Part shown: piece after piece, positions 25,983-34,120 of the stretch
How positions within the stretch are numbered: the stretch's first letter is position 1
How the letters are laid out: every line of letters begins with the position of its first letter
Origin: SZUA-365 sp034002405
GTDB taxonomy: Bacteria > Bacteroidota > Ignavibacteria > SZUA-365
DNA: 63,055 nucleotides
Assembly: GCA_034002405.1 (NCBI GenBank)
Contig: JAVFAS010000011.1
Span: forward strand, 1-63,055
Reading direction: 5' to 3'
Notes under the pieces: model-generated
The model's input: the letters and a program-made list of their open reading frames with translations, nothing else
Databases searched by the model: none
What the model was told of the DNA's origin: nothing
Position numbers and translations under genes: made by a program

Positions 25983-26006
25983 ACATGCGGCGGGATTCGG
26001 TATATT
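25978..26006 (+). promoter_or_regulatory. Predicted promoter of the 345-residue unknown gene
   Basis: TTTTCA (25978-25983), 17 bases, TATATT (26001-26006), 21 bases before the ATG. The -35 box overlaps the terminator tail. Confidence 0.4.
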
Positions 26007-26027
26007 TCCTCGAAAGCCTGATACCCC

Positions 26028-27065
26028 ATGCCGTCAGAGATCAATCCAGAACTTGCACCCCTGCTCCGTGCGCTGATCGCGGGGCCACTCACCGTGCGCG
26101 ACACCGAGACGCTTGTCCGTTTGGCGGTGTCGCGCGCCGAGGGAATCCTGTTCTGGATGCGCCGGAGAAAGAACTATCGCTTCCATTCGATAGGACTGAC
26201 ACATCGGGATCTCGCGTATGATATGACGGCGGAACTGTTCGTCGAGTCCGGGGACATTCCGTGCGCGATGTTGCGACAGGCGCTGCTTCCGCATGCGGCG
26301 GGGACGGACGATGATCTGTGTTCGGTGCTCGATGCCGTGCTGGTCCGTACCATTTCCCGGCAGTTCTCGCGCATCTTCGCCGATGTGAATCCCGAATATC
26401 ACCGGCTGATGAGAGCGCTGCGGCAGCATGTTTCCCAGCGCCCGGAGATCGAGACGCTGGACATGCTCGATGGACGCTGGTACATCTTCGGCGGGAAACA
26501 GGCGGCGATGCTCCATCTCCCCGCGATGCCCACGGGAGAGCTGCGCCGCGGTCTCGCGGCGCTCGACTCGAACCATCGCTCGACCTCTGTCGAGATATTC
26601 CGTCTGGTCGAGCGACTCCTGACCGCGCAGCATGACTACCGGCATGCCGTGCGCGAATCGAATGTGGTCCGGCTCGCGCTGGATTTCGTGGGAAACAGGT
26701 ACGCCGCGCAGTTGCAGGTGGACGCGGATGAAGGGACCCACACCCATGATTTCATGATGTTATCGCATACCGTGCAGCGCGCCGTGGAAAATGTTCGCGT
26801 TTCGCTCGAGCACATCTACATCGAGCGGAAGCGCCTGACCCGTGCCGAATTCGAATTGCTCCTGCGCGCCGTCCGCGCCTCGTTTCTGGAGGTGGGCGAC
26901 GACGGCGAATTGCGCAGCAGTTTCATGCAACTCCAGCAATTCATGCCGGGACTCACTTCGGAGCGCTACCACGAGACCTATCGGCGAAAATATTCCTACA
27001 TGCGCGATCTGGTCTTGCAGGAAGCCCGGCGCCTCCTGCAATTGGAGGCGAGCCGCCACCCGTAG
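26028..27065 (+). CDS. Unrecognised cytoplasmic protein, possibly sigma-like or HTH regulator
   Basis: I do not recognise a family. The 345-residue protein has no signal peptide or membrane segment, is rich in Arg and His, and looks mainly helical. Two segments recall sigma-70-type regulators: THRDLAYDMTAELF with VRTISRQFSRIFADVNPEYHRLMRALR, and a C-terminal block (ERYHETYRRKYSYMRDLVLQEARRLL) that reads like a helix-turn-helix recognition helix. The likeness is weak. It has its own promoter and precedes the small CxxC protein and the two Lon/LamG paralogues, the order of a regulator, its partner and effectors. It could also be a structural protein of that system. Confidence 0.4.
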   Translation: MPSEINPELAPLLRALIAGPLTVRDTETLVRLAVSRAEGILFWMRRRKNYRFHSIGLTHRDLAYDMTAELFVESGDIPCAMLRQALLPHAAGTDDDLCSVLDAVLVRTISRQFSRIFADVNPEYHRLMRALRQHVSQRPEIETLDMLDGRWYIFGGKQAAMLHLPAMPTGELRRGLAALDSNHRSTSVEIFRLVERLLTAQHDYRHAVRESNVVRLALDFVGNRYAAQLQVDADEGTHTHDFMMLSHTVQRAVENVRVSLEHIYIERKRLTRAEFELLLRAVRASFLEVGDDGELRSSFMQLQQFMPGLTSERYHETYRRKYSYMRDLVLQEARRLLQLEASRHP

Positions 27066-27122
27066 GGAGCGCAGGCATCAGAAATGGCTGTTGGAAAAAA
27101 AAATGGAAATTTTTCGTCGTTT

Positions 27123-27147
27123 TTTTGGCCGACGGGTATGAACTCGC
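27123..27147 (+). promoter_or_regulatory. Conserved 25-bp element, copy A
   Basis: TTTTGGCCGA, then CGGGTATGAACTCGC. It matches 60597-60621 at 22 of 25 positions without gaps. It is followed by an AT-rich stretch (27149-27160), as is copy B. It lies 46 bases before the start of the small CxxC protein. The identity covers non-coding DNA upstream of two unrelated genes, which suggests a shared promoter or operator. Confidence 0.6.
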
Positions 27148-27193
27148 GGAATATATAAATGAACGATTCAACTTTCAGACGGAGCAGGGGTTC

Positions 27194-27664
27194 ATGGACC
27201 ATCATGATTTGATTACGCTCTTGTCCATGGCTCGGGCTGGACGATCGTCGCCCCATCTCGAGACCTGTGCGTTCTGCCGGGAGCAATTCGAGCTTGCGGT
27301 CGACCTGCTTGCTGCCATGGCCACGACACCGGAAATCGACGCAAACGCCACGGAGAATCTGGATTCCGGTGTCCTTCCGCCCTCATATCGTCTCGCCGCG
27401 CAGACGACGGATGCGCAGCTCCCACAGTTCCGACTCCGCCGGACCTGGTATTTGAAGAACAACTCCGTTATTCTTCGGGTGATCGAGGATACGCGGAGAC
27501 AGCTCCTTACCGGGTTTTTCATCGCGGAACACGCGGAGGACCTTCAGCTTCGCGTCCGTTTCGACGGCATCGAACAGGACTTCCGTCCCGATGATCATGG
27601 CGTATTCGAAATCGGCGCTGCAAGTATCGATATCGAACCGATGAAGGTGTTCCTGTTGGCCTGA
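27194..27664 (+). CDS. Small soluble protein with H-x3-C-x2-C motif, putative anti-sigma-like partner
   Basis: A 156-residue protein with no membrane segment. HLETCAFCREQFELAVDLL near residues 25-45 has the H-x3-C-x2-C spacing of zinc-binding anti-sigma (zf-HC2-like) domains. The C-terminal half (NNSVILRVIEDTRRQLLTGFFIAE ... GVFEIGAASIDIE) looks like a small beta domain. The ATG at 27194 has an AGGGG ribosome site. The open frame back to 27125 crosses the 25-bp element and is unlikely to be translated. It precedes the Lon/LamG genes by 67 bases and probably shares their transcript. Confidence 0.6.
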   Translation: MDHHDLITLLSMARAGRSSPHLETCAFCREQFELAVDLLAAMATTPEIDANATENLDSGVLPPSYRLAAQTTDAQLPQFRLRRTWYLKNNSVILRVIEDTRRQLLTGFFIAEHAEDLQLRVRFDGIEQDFRPDDHGVFEIGAASIDIEPMKVFLLA

Positions 27665-27731
27665 AGTCCGCGCGCATGAAAAACGGTTCGTCATGGCAGC
27701 CTGACGGGCGCTGCGAGGAGGGTCCGTGCCC

Positions 27732-30700
27732 ATGACAGGCGCGGGAGCGCTGCGGTATATCCGCACCCCGGTCGAACTCGACGTCGCCGCCCGCGCGCTC
27801 GAACGCGCCCTGTTGCGGACACCGTCACCGCAGAAGCGGTTTCTCCTCCTTACGGAATTCCACGCCCATACCGGAGATCTCCCGCTCCGGTGGACATCCA
27901 GCTACCTCCTCCCGTTGGCGCCGACGTTTGTCGAGCTGATTCGCATGCCCGCGCTGGGCAGCATTCCGCCCGACACCTGGCGCGAAGCCTGCATCTTTCT
28001 CAAGGAAATCGAGGAGGGTGCGTGGGTTCGGCCGGGTCCGGCGATCGACCACGCCTGGCAGAGCGCGATCGAACAGACCATCCGCGCCCACGCCTGCGTC
28101 TCCGCGTTGCGCGAGCTGCATCAATTTCTTCTCGACATGCAGTGGGCGTCGACACCACTTTCCCCGGGCGAATGGGCCGCGGTGTTCGCGGCATCGACCT
28201 CCGCCTACGGACTGTTTCGCGCCTACGCCGCGATCCTCGAAGGCAGCGAAGCCCGCTGCGTCCCGGCGTGTTCGCGTGTGCTGCGGCGATGGCTCGACTT
28301 CCGGGAACGCGGGCAGGCGGTCAGCGTGGTCCTGCTCGAAGCGGACGGGGACGAGCGCCATTCCGCCGGCAACGTGCTGCTCATGGATATCTTGCCGCAG
28401 GAAGGCGCGCACGGGGATGGCAATCTGAACAATCCGCTGGGGATGCAAGGGTACGAGACCGTCGAACAGCTCGCGCGGGCACAACATCTGGCCGAGCGGC
28501 TCGTCGCCACGCGGTTCCGGAAAGAACCTCCGCACCGACGCTACCATTTTTCCCTGCACGAAACCCGGGCCGCCCTCGCCGGCGGCTCGCTGGGCTGCGC
28601 CGCGGCTGCCGGCATCGCCACCAGTCTTACCCGTCGGCTCAACCTCCCGCAGCGGTGGACGATCCCGACCACCGTTTCCTGCGTGGGCGGACTTACCGAA
28701 GACGGGATGCTGGAGGCCGGGACCTGGGAAACCGTGGAGAAAAAACTCCGCGTCGCGTTCCACTCTCCACTCGAAAAGCTTGTCATTCCCGCGGTGCACC
28801 GCGAAGCGGCCTTGCTGGCCTTGCAGCCGCTGCAGCGCGAGTATCCGAATCGCGGGATCGAGGTCGTCGGTATCACGCATCTCGCCGATCTGGTTGACCT
28901 CGAAGGAGTGCTCGGTGTCGTGATCCGCGGCCGCTTCGAACGCGCGAGGGACCATGTCATCCGCCACGGCGTCTGGTTCCTTCTGCTCCTCGTGATCGCG
29001 CTGTTCGGTGGCGGCGGGTATTTCGCGTACCGGGCCTATTACGATTATCCGAATCTCGAGCACGCAATGGGTTTGCAGGTGGGAACGAGCAGCATCGTCT
29101 ACAACCCGAAGGACTCGCTCACGTGGTGTTTCCGTGATGAGCGCACCGTCCTCGACAACAGGGTTGACTTCGGGGACATCGAGGTCGGCGACGGTTTCAC
29201 GCGGACGTTTTTCGTGTGGAACATGACCCCGTCCGATCTTTCCATGCGCGTCTCGATCGAGGGACCCGACTCGGCGGAATGGTACATCAATTCCGGTCCC
29301 TCCGTATTGACTGTCCCGTCGGCTGAAAACGGACTCATCACGGTGATGTTCGCGCCACGGCGGGAGGGATCGGAGAAACGTGCCCGCCTCGTGTTGCGCA
29401 ATCCGCGCAGCGGCGAGGAGTATTCGCATCTCTCGCTCGCGGGCGCCGCCGGGCCGCCTCTTCCGGCGGGATACGCATTGCGCCTCGATGGCGTGGATGA
29501 CCAGTTGCATTTCGGTTCCCGGAGCACCGCCTTCGACCTCACCGCGACCGCCGAAAAGGAAGCGACCTTCGAGTGCTGGATCCGTCCCACGGCCCCGGTG
29601 ACCAATGCGATGATTCTGCACAACGGACAGAAGCAGGGTCGCCAACCGGAGATCGAGGATCTGTTTTTCGGATTTTCCACTTCCGATACCCTCTTCTATC
29701 GGGTGGGCTCCACCATCGGCATGTGCGTGCTGGCGGGGCGGCATGTCGCGACGGTCGGACAGTGGATGCACATCGCACTCGCGATTTCCATCCCCCAACA
29801 GCGTATCGCGATTTATGTGAATGGTGATTGCGTGTCGGACCTGCGCGAGGAATTTTTGTTCGATGGTCCGGGTACGCCCTTCGTTACCCTGGGTGCTCGC
29901 AATCCCGGCACCACTTCCGACATGCATTTTGCCGGTGATATCGATGAGGTCCGTTTTTGGCATCGTTTCCGTCTTGCGCCGGAGATCGTCCGTGATATGC
30001 GCCGCCGCGTGCCGTCGCTGACCCCGGGACTCGCCGGCTATTGGGATATGGACAGCATGGTCGAAAACACGGCGTACAATGCAAGCAAGCGCGCGCATAG
30101 CGGCACGTTGCGGGGACGGCCGTCGCAGCGGCGATCCGATCTGCGCGTGGGTGCGGGCAGCGCGGATGTTTCCATCGTACCGGGCCCCGCCGGACGCGCG
30201 GCCGTGCAATTGCAGTCCGGCCGCTACCTCGTGGCGTCCACACCGCCGCTCCCGAGCCGCGGTGACGCGACATTCGCGTTCTGGTTCGTGGAAAACGGCC
30301 GGCCGGCTGTTCACTTCAATTACGTGTTGAAGGAGCGCGGCTGGATCTCGGTCGAGAACAACAAACTGTTCACCATGAACACGAAGGCCCACTTCACCCT
30401 GCGGGACGGCTGGCATCTCGGTCTCTGTACGGTCACGGGCGACGGCACGCTGCGCTTCCATCTCGATGGTTCGTTGCTGGCGAGCGCACGGACCACCGAC
30501 TTCGGTGGGCATGACTGGCATGCCCGCTACGAAGGCATGATGCTGGGTTTTCGTTTCGACAAGGAGCAGCAGCTTGCATCCAAGTATTACGACTGGTATC
30601 ATCCGACTCTGTCGCATCCACGCCGCTACGCCGGACTCCATGTCTGGAACCGGATTCTGTCCGACACGGAAATTCAGGAGTTCTATGTCCGTAATATTCT

Positions 30701-30821
30701 GCCGACGGATGGACTTGCCGCTTCCTGGCAGCTTGATCGACCACCCGATCGCGACGGGAACTTCACTGATGCGGTTCGTGGCCGGTTGCTGCACGTCAAG
30801 CGGGTGCGCAGCTGGGAATGA
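27732..30821 (+). CDS. Membrane protein with Lon-like Ser/Lys domain, Ig-like domain and two LamG-like domains (paralogue 1)
   Basis: A 1,029-residue protein with no family name I can assign. Residues about 8-250 are a helical region shared with the next protein. Residues about 270-400 resemble the Lon (S16) proteolytic domain: LAGGSLGCAAAAGIA places Ser286 where Lon has its catalytic Ser (DGPSAG), and WETVEKKLRVAF ... LVIP places Lys338 at the catalytic Lys position. One membrane helix follows at about 412-436 (WFLLLLVIALFGGGGYF), with basic residues before it, so the protease side is cytoplasmic. Outside are an ASH/Ig-like domain (about 455-570) and two LamG-like jellyrolls (about 575-770 and 820-1020). 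ATG 27732 has AGGAGGG upstream. No AAA+ ATPase domain is present. Confidence 0.75.
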   Translation: MTGAGALRYIRTPVELDVAARALERALLRTPSPQKRFLLLTEFHAHTGDLPLRWTSSYLLPLAPTFVELIRMPALGSIPPDTWREACIFLKEIEEGAWVRPGPAIDHAWQSAIEQTIRAHACVSALRELHQFLLDMQWASTPLSPGEWAAVFAASTSAYGLFRAYAAILEGSEARCVPACSRVLRRWLDFRERGQAVSVVLLEADGDERHSAGNVLLMDILPQEGAHGDGNLNNPLGMQGYETVEQLARAQHLAERLVATRFRKEPPHRRYHFSLHETRAALAGGSLGCAAAAGIATSLTRRLNLPQRWTIPTTVSCVGGLTEDGMLEAGTWETVEKKLRVAFHSPLEKLVIPAVHREAALLALQPLQREYPNRGIEVVGITHLADLVDLEGVLGVVIRGRFERARDHVIRHGVWFLLLLVIALFGGGGYFAYRAYYDYPNLEHAMGLQVGTSSIVYNPKDSLTWCFRDERTVLDNRVDFGDIEVGDGFTRTFFVWNMTPSDLSMRVSIEGPDSAEWYINSGPSVLTVPSAENGLITVMFAPRREGSEKRARLVLRNPRSGEEYSHLSLAGAAGPPLPAGYALRLDGVDDQLHFGSRSTAFDLTATAEKEATFECWIRPTAPVTNAMILHNGQKQGRQPEIEDLFFGFSTSDTLFYRVGSTIGMCVLAGRHVATVGQWMHIALAISIPQQRIAIYVNGDCVSDLREEFLFDGPGTPFVTLGARNPGTTSDMHFAGDIDEVRFWHRFRLAPEIVRDMRRRVPSLTPGLAGYWDMDSMVENTAYNASKRAHSGTLRGRPSQRRSDLRVGAGSADVSIVPGPAGRAAVQLQSGRYLVASTPPLPSRGDATFAFWFVENGRPAVHFNYVLKERGWISVENNKLFTMNTKAHFTLRDGWHLGLCTVTGDGTLRFHLDGSLLASARTTDFGGHDWHARYEGMMLGFRFDKEQQLASKYYDWYHPTLSHPRRYAGLHVWNRILSDTEIQEFYVRNILPTDGLAASWQLDRPPDRDGNFTDAVRGRLLHVKRVRSWE

Positions 30822-30856
30822 AGCCGGTACCGTCCGGAATTGATGATGGAGACCGC

Positions 30857-33800
30857 ATGATCGAGACGCGTATCACGACCCCGGGGGAACTGAACGCGGC
30901 GGCACTGGCGCTGGACAACGCGCTGCACGCGTCCACGTCACCACAGTCGCAGTTTCGTGTCTTGATCGCGTTCTATGAGGATACGGCGCACCTCCCGCTC
31001 GCGTGGCGCGCGGTGTATCTGTTGCCCCATGCCCATACGCTGCATCGTTTGTTACTGCATCCCTACGTGCGGGGATTTCCTCCGGGACGCTGGATCTCCG
31101 CGTGGCGCTTCCTGCGCGAAACTCTCGAAGCCGAGGACCCACCCGACGCGCGCGAGCGCGAGGAGGAAGATCGTGCAATGCACGAGTTGCTCTGCAATGC
31201 CGCGCTGTCATGCGGGTATGTCGCCGATCTTCGCACCCTGCACACCATCTTCGCCGAGGCCGGCCTTCCACAACGTCCGGTCGATGAACACCACTGGCTG
31301 CGCATATCCGGCGCGGGTCCGGATCCATTCGCGATGTTCGACACCTACTGCGACTCCCAGCTCGATGTGCTCGACGCGCGGCATCCGTTGCATGCCGCAC
31401 GGCTACGATGGGAACACTGGTCGCGAAACGAGGATGCCGTGTCGCTCGTCCTGCTCGAGGAGGGAACGGAGGCCTTGATCGCCGGCGCGGTGTTGCGCAT
31501 GGAGATCTCGTCCCGCCGAAAGGGGGGCGATCTGCATATCAACAACGTGCTGGGTGCGGATGCGGATATGACACAGCACCAACTGCGCTTGGCCGGGCAC
31601 CTGGCCGCGACGTTCATCCAGCGCCGTGTCGGGTATCATGTGGACGGCCGCGACCTGTACTTCCAGATCCTCGACCTGCATGCCGCGTTCTCCGGCGGTT
31701 CACTGGGACTCGCGGCCACGGTCGGACTCATCTGCCATCTATCCCGTCAGGTCAACGGGCGCATCCGCTGGCGGCTTCCGGCCCATACCGCCTGCGTGGC
31801 ATCGCTGGATGAATCCGGCGCCTTGCAATCCGTATCGTGGGAAACGATTCGTCGGAAAATCCATCTTGCCTTTTTCTCGCCGCTGCGACGCGTCGTCCTT
31901 CCGGTCGAACACCTCGAACGAGCCATGCAGGAGGTGCAGGCGCTGCAGCGGGAATATCCGCGGCGCAACTTCGAACTGTATCCCGCGACCACGTACGAGG
32001 ATTGCTTCCGGCCCGCCCATGTCGTGGAGGCCACGGTCCGCAATCCCTATGACCGTGCGCAGACCATCGTGCGTCGGCATGCACGAACCGGCCTGCTTCT
32101 CCTTGCCCTCACCGCGTTGATCACCGCGGGCGTGCTGTTCTACCAGACCTATTTTTTCTTTCCTGATCTGGAAGCGACTTCCGGTATCACCGTCCCTTCC
32201 GGTGCGATTGTCTACAACCCGCATGATTCGCTGGACTGGGCGTTTCGCGATGGACGAGTGGTCGCGGACGCGTGGGTGAGCTTTGGTGATCTCGAGGTCG
32301 GGGATGGCTTCACGCGAACATTCACCCTGTACAACATGACCCCGCGCACGCAGGACGTATTTCTCTCGATCGAGGGGCCCGACGCGGAACAGTGGTACCT
32401 GAATGCCGGAGGAGGACGGCACCTGCTGGAAAGTGTTCGCCCGGTGCGCGTCTCCGTGCGCTACGCGCCCATTCTTGCCGCGCCACGACACGCGGCCGCC
32501 CTGGTGCTTCGTGACGGCCCCGCCGGGTCGGAGTTGTTCCGTCTCGAACTCGCCGGCGCGGCGGGGCGAGCCCTGCCGGGAGGATACGCGCTGCGGCTGC
32601 CCGGTGCGCGGGCATACATGAGCTGGGGAACGCTGGGGACGGCCTTCACGCACGGCGAACTGACCGTGGAGAGCTGGGTCCGCTCGCTGAGCTGGACCGG
32701 ATGTTTTCTCCATAGCGGATATAATACTCCGCAGAATCTTGACCTGGGGAATCTCACGGTGAGCTTTGCCGAGGGAATTCCGCACATCGCGCTCGGCGCC
32801 GCGCAGTTTACCGTGCCCCTGACGACGCCGATGAAACCCGATCGCTGGTATCACCTCGCGCTTTCGTATTCGCTTGCGCGGTCGGTGGTTCGACTGTATC
32901 TCGACGGCACGCTGCGCGCCGAACATCGTGTGCCCGTGGCGATGCTCGATCGCATGACGCCGGTTGTCAGCCTTGGGGCGTATGCGGACTCGGTGAGCGC
33001 GAGCAGCTTTCTGGACTGCGAGGTGGACAACTTCCGGATATGGTGGTCGCTGCGCGATGAAACCGACCTGCGGCGAAGCATGGACGTGACGCTTCCCTCC
33101 ACGACCCCCACGCTGAAGGCGAATTTCGACATGGAAGCGTTCGGGGATGGCATCAGTTTCAATGGCAGCGGCGAGACGCCCGACGCCGAACTGCGCGTTC
33201 GGCCGGGGATGGTCAGGTCATCCGCGCCGCTGCGTTCGGCCGTCGCACTGCCCGTGCGGCGGACGGGCTTGCATGGCATTCCCGCACTCGAACTCCCACC
33301 CGGCACGTACCTGCATTTCGCGCGTCAGGTCCTCCCACGGAGAAGCCACGCAACGTTCGCATTCTGGTGGTATGCGACGAAAACGCGCGGCACGGCATTC
33401 GTCGTGAAGAATCTAGGAAATTTTGTCAGCTTCAGTAGCGACTCGGTGGCGATGGTCCATAGCGGTTGCCGCGCCGATCTCGTCGGCACCATTGGTACCG
33501 GCTGGCATCACGTCGCGGTGCGGGTGCTGGAGGATGGACGACGGGAGATCTTCATCGACGGAACCCAGCGTGCGGTGCTCGAGGACTGCCGCACCCCGGA
33601 CAAGGATTTCCATGACTGGCATGACCGCTACGACGGTATCAGCTACGGCATCTACGATGACAGCCAGACAGCCTTTTCCGCGCGTCTGCACGGCTCGATG
33701 CGGGAAAGCCTCAGCCGCCCGCGACGTCTGGCCGATCTCATGATCTGGAAACGTCTGCTCGCGAACGAGGAGATCGCGCTGCTCGCGGCCGGTGCGGATC

Positions 33801-33922
33801 CTCCTCCGGATCATCTTGCGGCCTGGTGGCGGTTTGATCATGCGCCCAGCGCGGATCTGAATTTTATCGACCGCGTGGACAGACAGCTCCTGCACGTGAA
33901 ATCAGCGCCGGCATACAAATAG
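30857..33922 (+). CDS. Membrane protein with Lon-like Ser/Lys domain, Ig-like domain and two LamG-like domains (paralogue 2)
   Basis: A 1,021-residue tandem paralogue with the same order: shared N-terminal helical region (TTPGELNAAALALDNAL aligns with the first protein), Lon-like domain with Ser282 in FSGGSLGLAATVG and Lys334 in WETIRRKIHLAF ... VVLP, membrane helix at about 410-435, ASH/Ig-like domain (FGDLEVGDGFTRTF) and two LamG-like domains (about 570-760 and 810-1010). Ser-Lys spacing is 52 residues in both proteins. ATG 30857 has GGAG 5 bases upstream and matches the start of paralogue 1; ATG 30818 overlaps the previous stop (ATGA) and is the alternative. The copies differ most in the outer domains, consistent with different ligands. 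Confidence 0.75.
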   Translation: MIETRITTPGELNAAALALDNALHASTSPQSQFRVLIAFYEDTAHLPLAWRAVYLLPHAHTLHRLLLHPYVRGFPPGRWISAWRFLRETLEAEDPPDAREREEEDRAMHELLCNAALSCGYVADLRTLHTIFAEAGLPQRPVDEHHWLRISGAGPDPFAMFDTYCDSQLDVLDARHPLHAARLRWEHWSRNEDAVSLVLLEEGTEALIAGAVLRMEISSRRKGGDLHINNVLGADADMTQHQLRLAGHLAATFIQRRVGYHVDGRDLYFQILDLHAAFSGGSLGLAATVGLICHLSRQVNGRIRWRLPAHTACVASLDESGALQSVSWETIRRKIHLAFFSPLRRVVLPVEHLERAMQEVQALQREYPRRNFELYPATTYEDCFRPAHVVEATVRNPYDRAQTIVRRHARTGLLLLALTALITAGVLFYQTYFFFPDLEATSGITVPSGAIVYNPHDSLDWAFRDGRVVADAWVSFGDLEVGDGFTRTFTLYNMTPRTQDVFLSIEGPDAEQWYLNAGGGRHLLESVRPVRVSVRYAPILAAPRHAAALVLRDGPAGSELFRLELAGAAGRALPGGYALRLPGARAYMSWGTLGTAFTHGELTVESWVRSLSWTGCFLHSGYNTPQNLDLGNLTVSFAEGIPHIALGAAQFTVPLTTPMKPDRWYHLALSYSLARSVVRLYLDGTLRAEHRVPVAMLDRMTPVVSLGAYADSVSASSFLDCEVDNFRIWWSLRDETDLRRSMDVTLPSTTPTLKANFDMEAFGDGISFNGSGETPDAELRVRPGMVRSSAPLRSAVALPVRRTGLHGIPALELPPGTYLHFARQVLPRRSHATFAFWWYATKTRGTAFVVKNLGNFVSFSSDSVAMVHSGCRADLVGTIGTGWHHVAVRVLEDGRREIFIDGTQRAVLEDCRTPDKDFHDWHDRYDGISYGIYDDSQTAFSARLHGSMRESLSRPRRLADLMIWKRLLANEEIALLAAGADPPPDHLAAWWRFDHAPSADLNFIDRVDRQLLHVKSAPAYK

Positions 33923-33940
33923 ACGACGGCGCGGCGAAGG

Positions 33941-34114
33941 TCACCGAGCTGTGGCCACTTCGTCGAATGCCGAGGACCATGGGGTCGCCAAGCGATCGGG
34001 CGCGGACGACGATGCCCTGCATTGGGCCATGAACGGGCGCTGGAGCAATCCAGCAACGAGCAGAAGCGGGAGGACGAACACGATGACATTGCGGACGGAA
34101 TGATGCGTGGGCAT
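33941..34114 (-). CDS. Possible small exported protein downstream of the CotH gene
   Basis: A 57-codon frame starts 6 bases after the CotH-family stop on the same strand. It has a basic n-region (MPTHHSVRN), a hydrophobic core (VIVFVLPLLLVAGLL) and a cysteine at residue 32 in FMAQC, followed by a short polar tail. This is the form of a short secreted or lipoprotein-like peptide. The ribosome site is poor and no homologue is known to me. It could be chance coding. Confidence 0.3.
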   Translation of the reverse strand: MPTHHSVRNVIVFVLPLLLVAGLLQRPFMAQCRASSSAPDRLATPWSSAFDEVATAR

Positions 34115-34120
34115 TCCAGG

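Noticed and set aside
27825..30794. A 989-codon open frame antisense to the first Lon/LamG gene, and similar long antisense frames at 2772-4157, 6438-8720, 14702-15952, 36323-38728 and 44169-45689
   Set aside because: Their products are rich in Arg, His and Gln without recognisable domains, and each lies opposite a well-supported gene. Long antisense frames are expected in GC-rich genes.
27732..33922. Annotating the two large membrane proteins as Lon proteases
   Set aside because: They lack the Lon ATPase and substrate-binding domains; only the Ser/Lys domain is similar, and activity is not shown.
33838..34089. An 83-codon minus-strand frame overlapping the end of the second Lon/LamG gene
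   Set aside because: Ser/Arg-rich composition and overlap with a real gene indicate a shadow frame; another frame (33941-34114) is more plausible.
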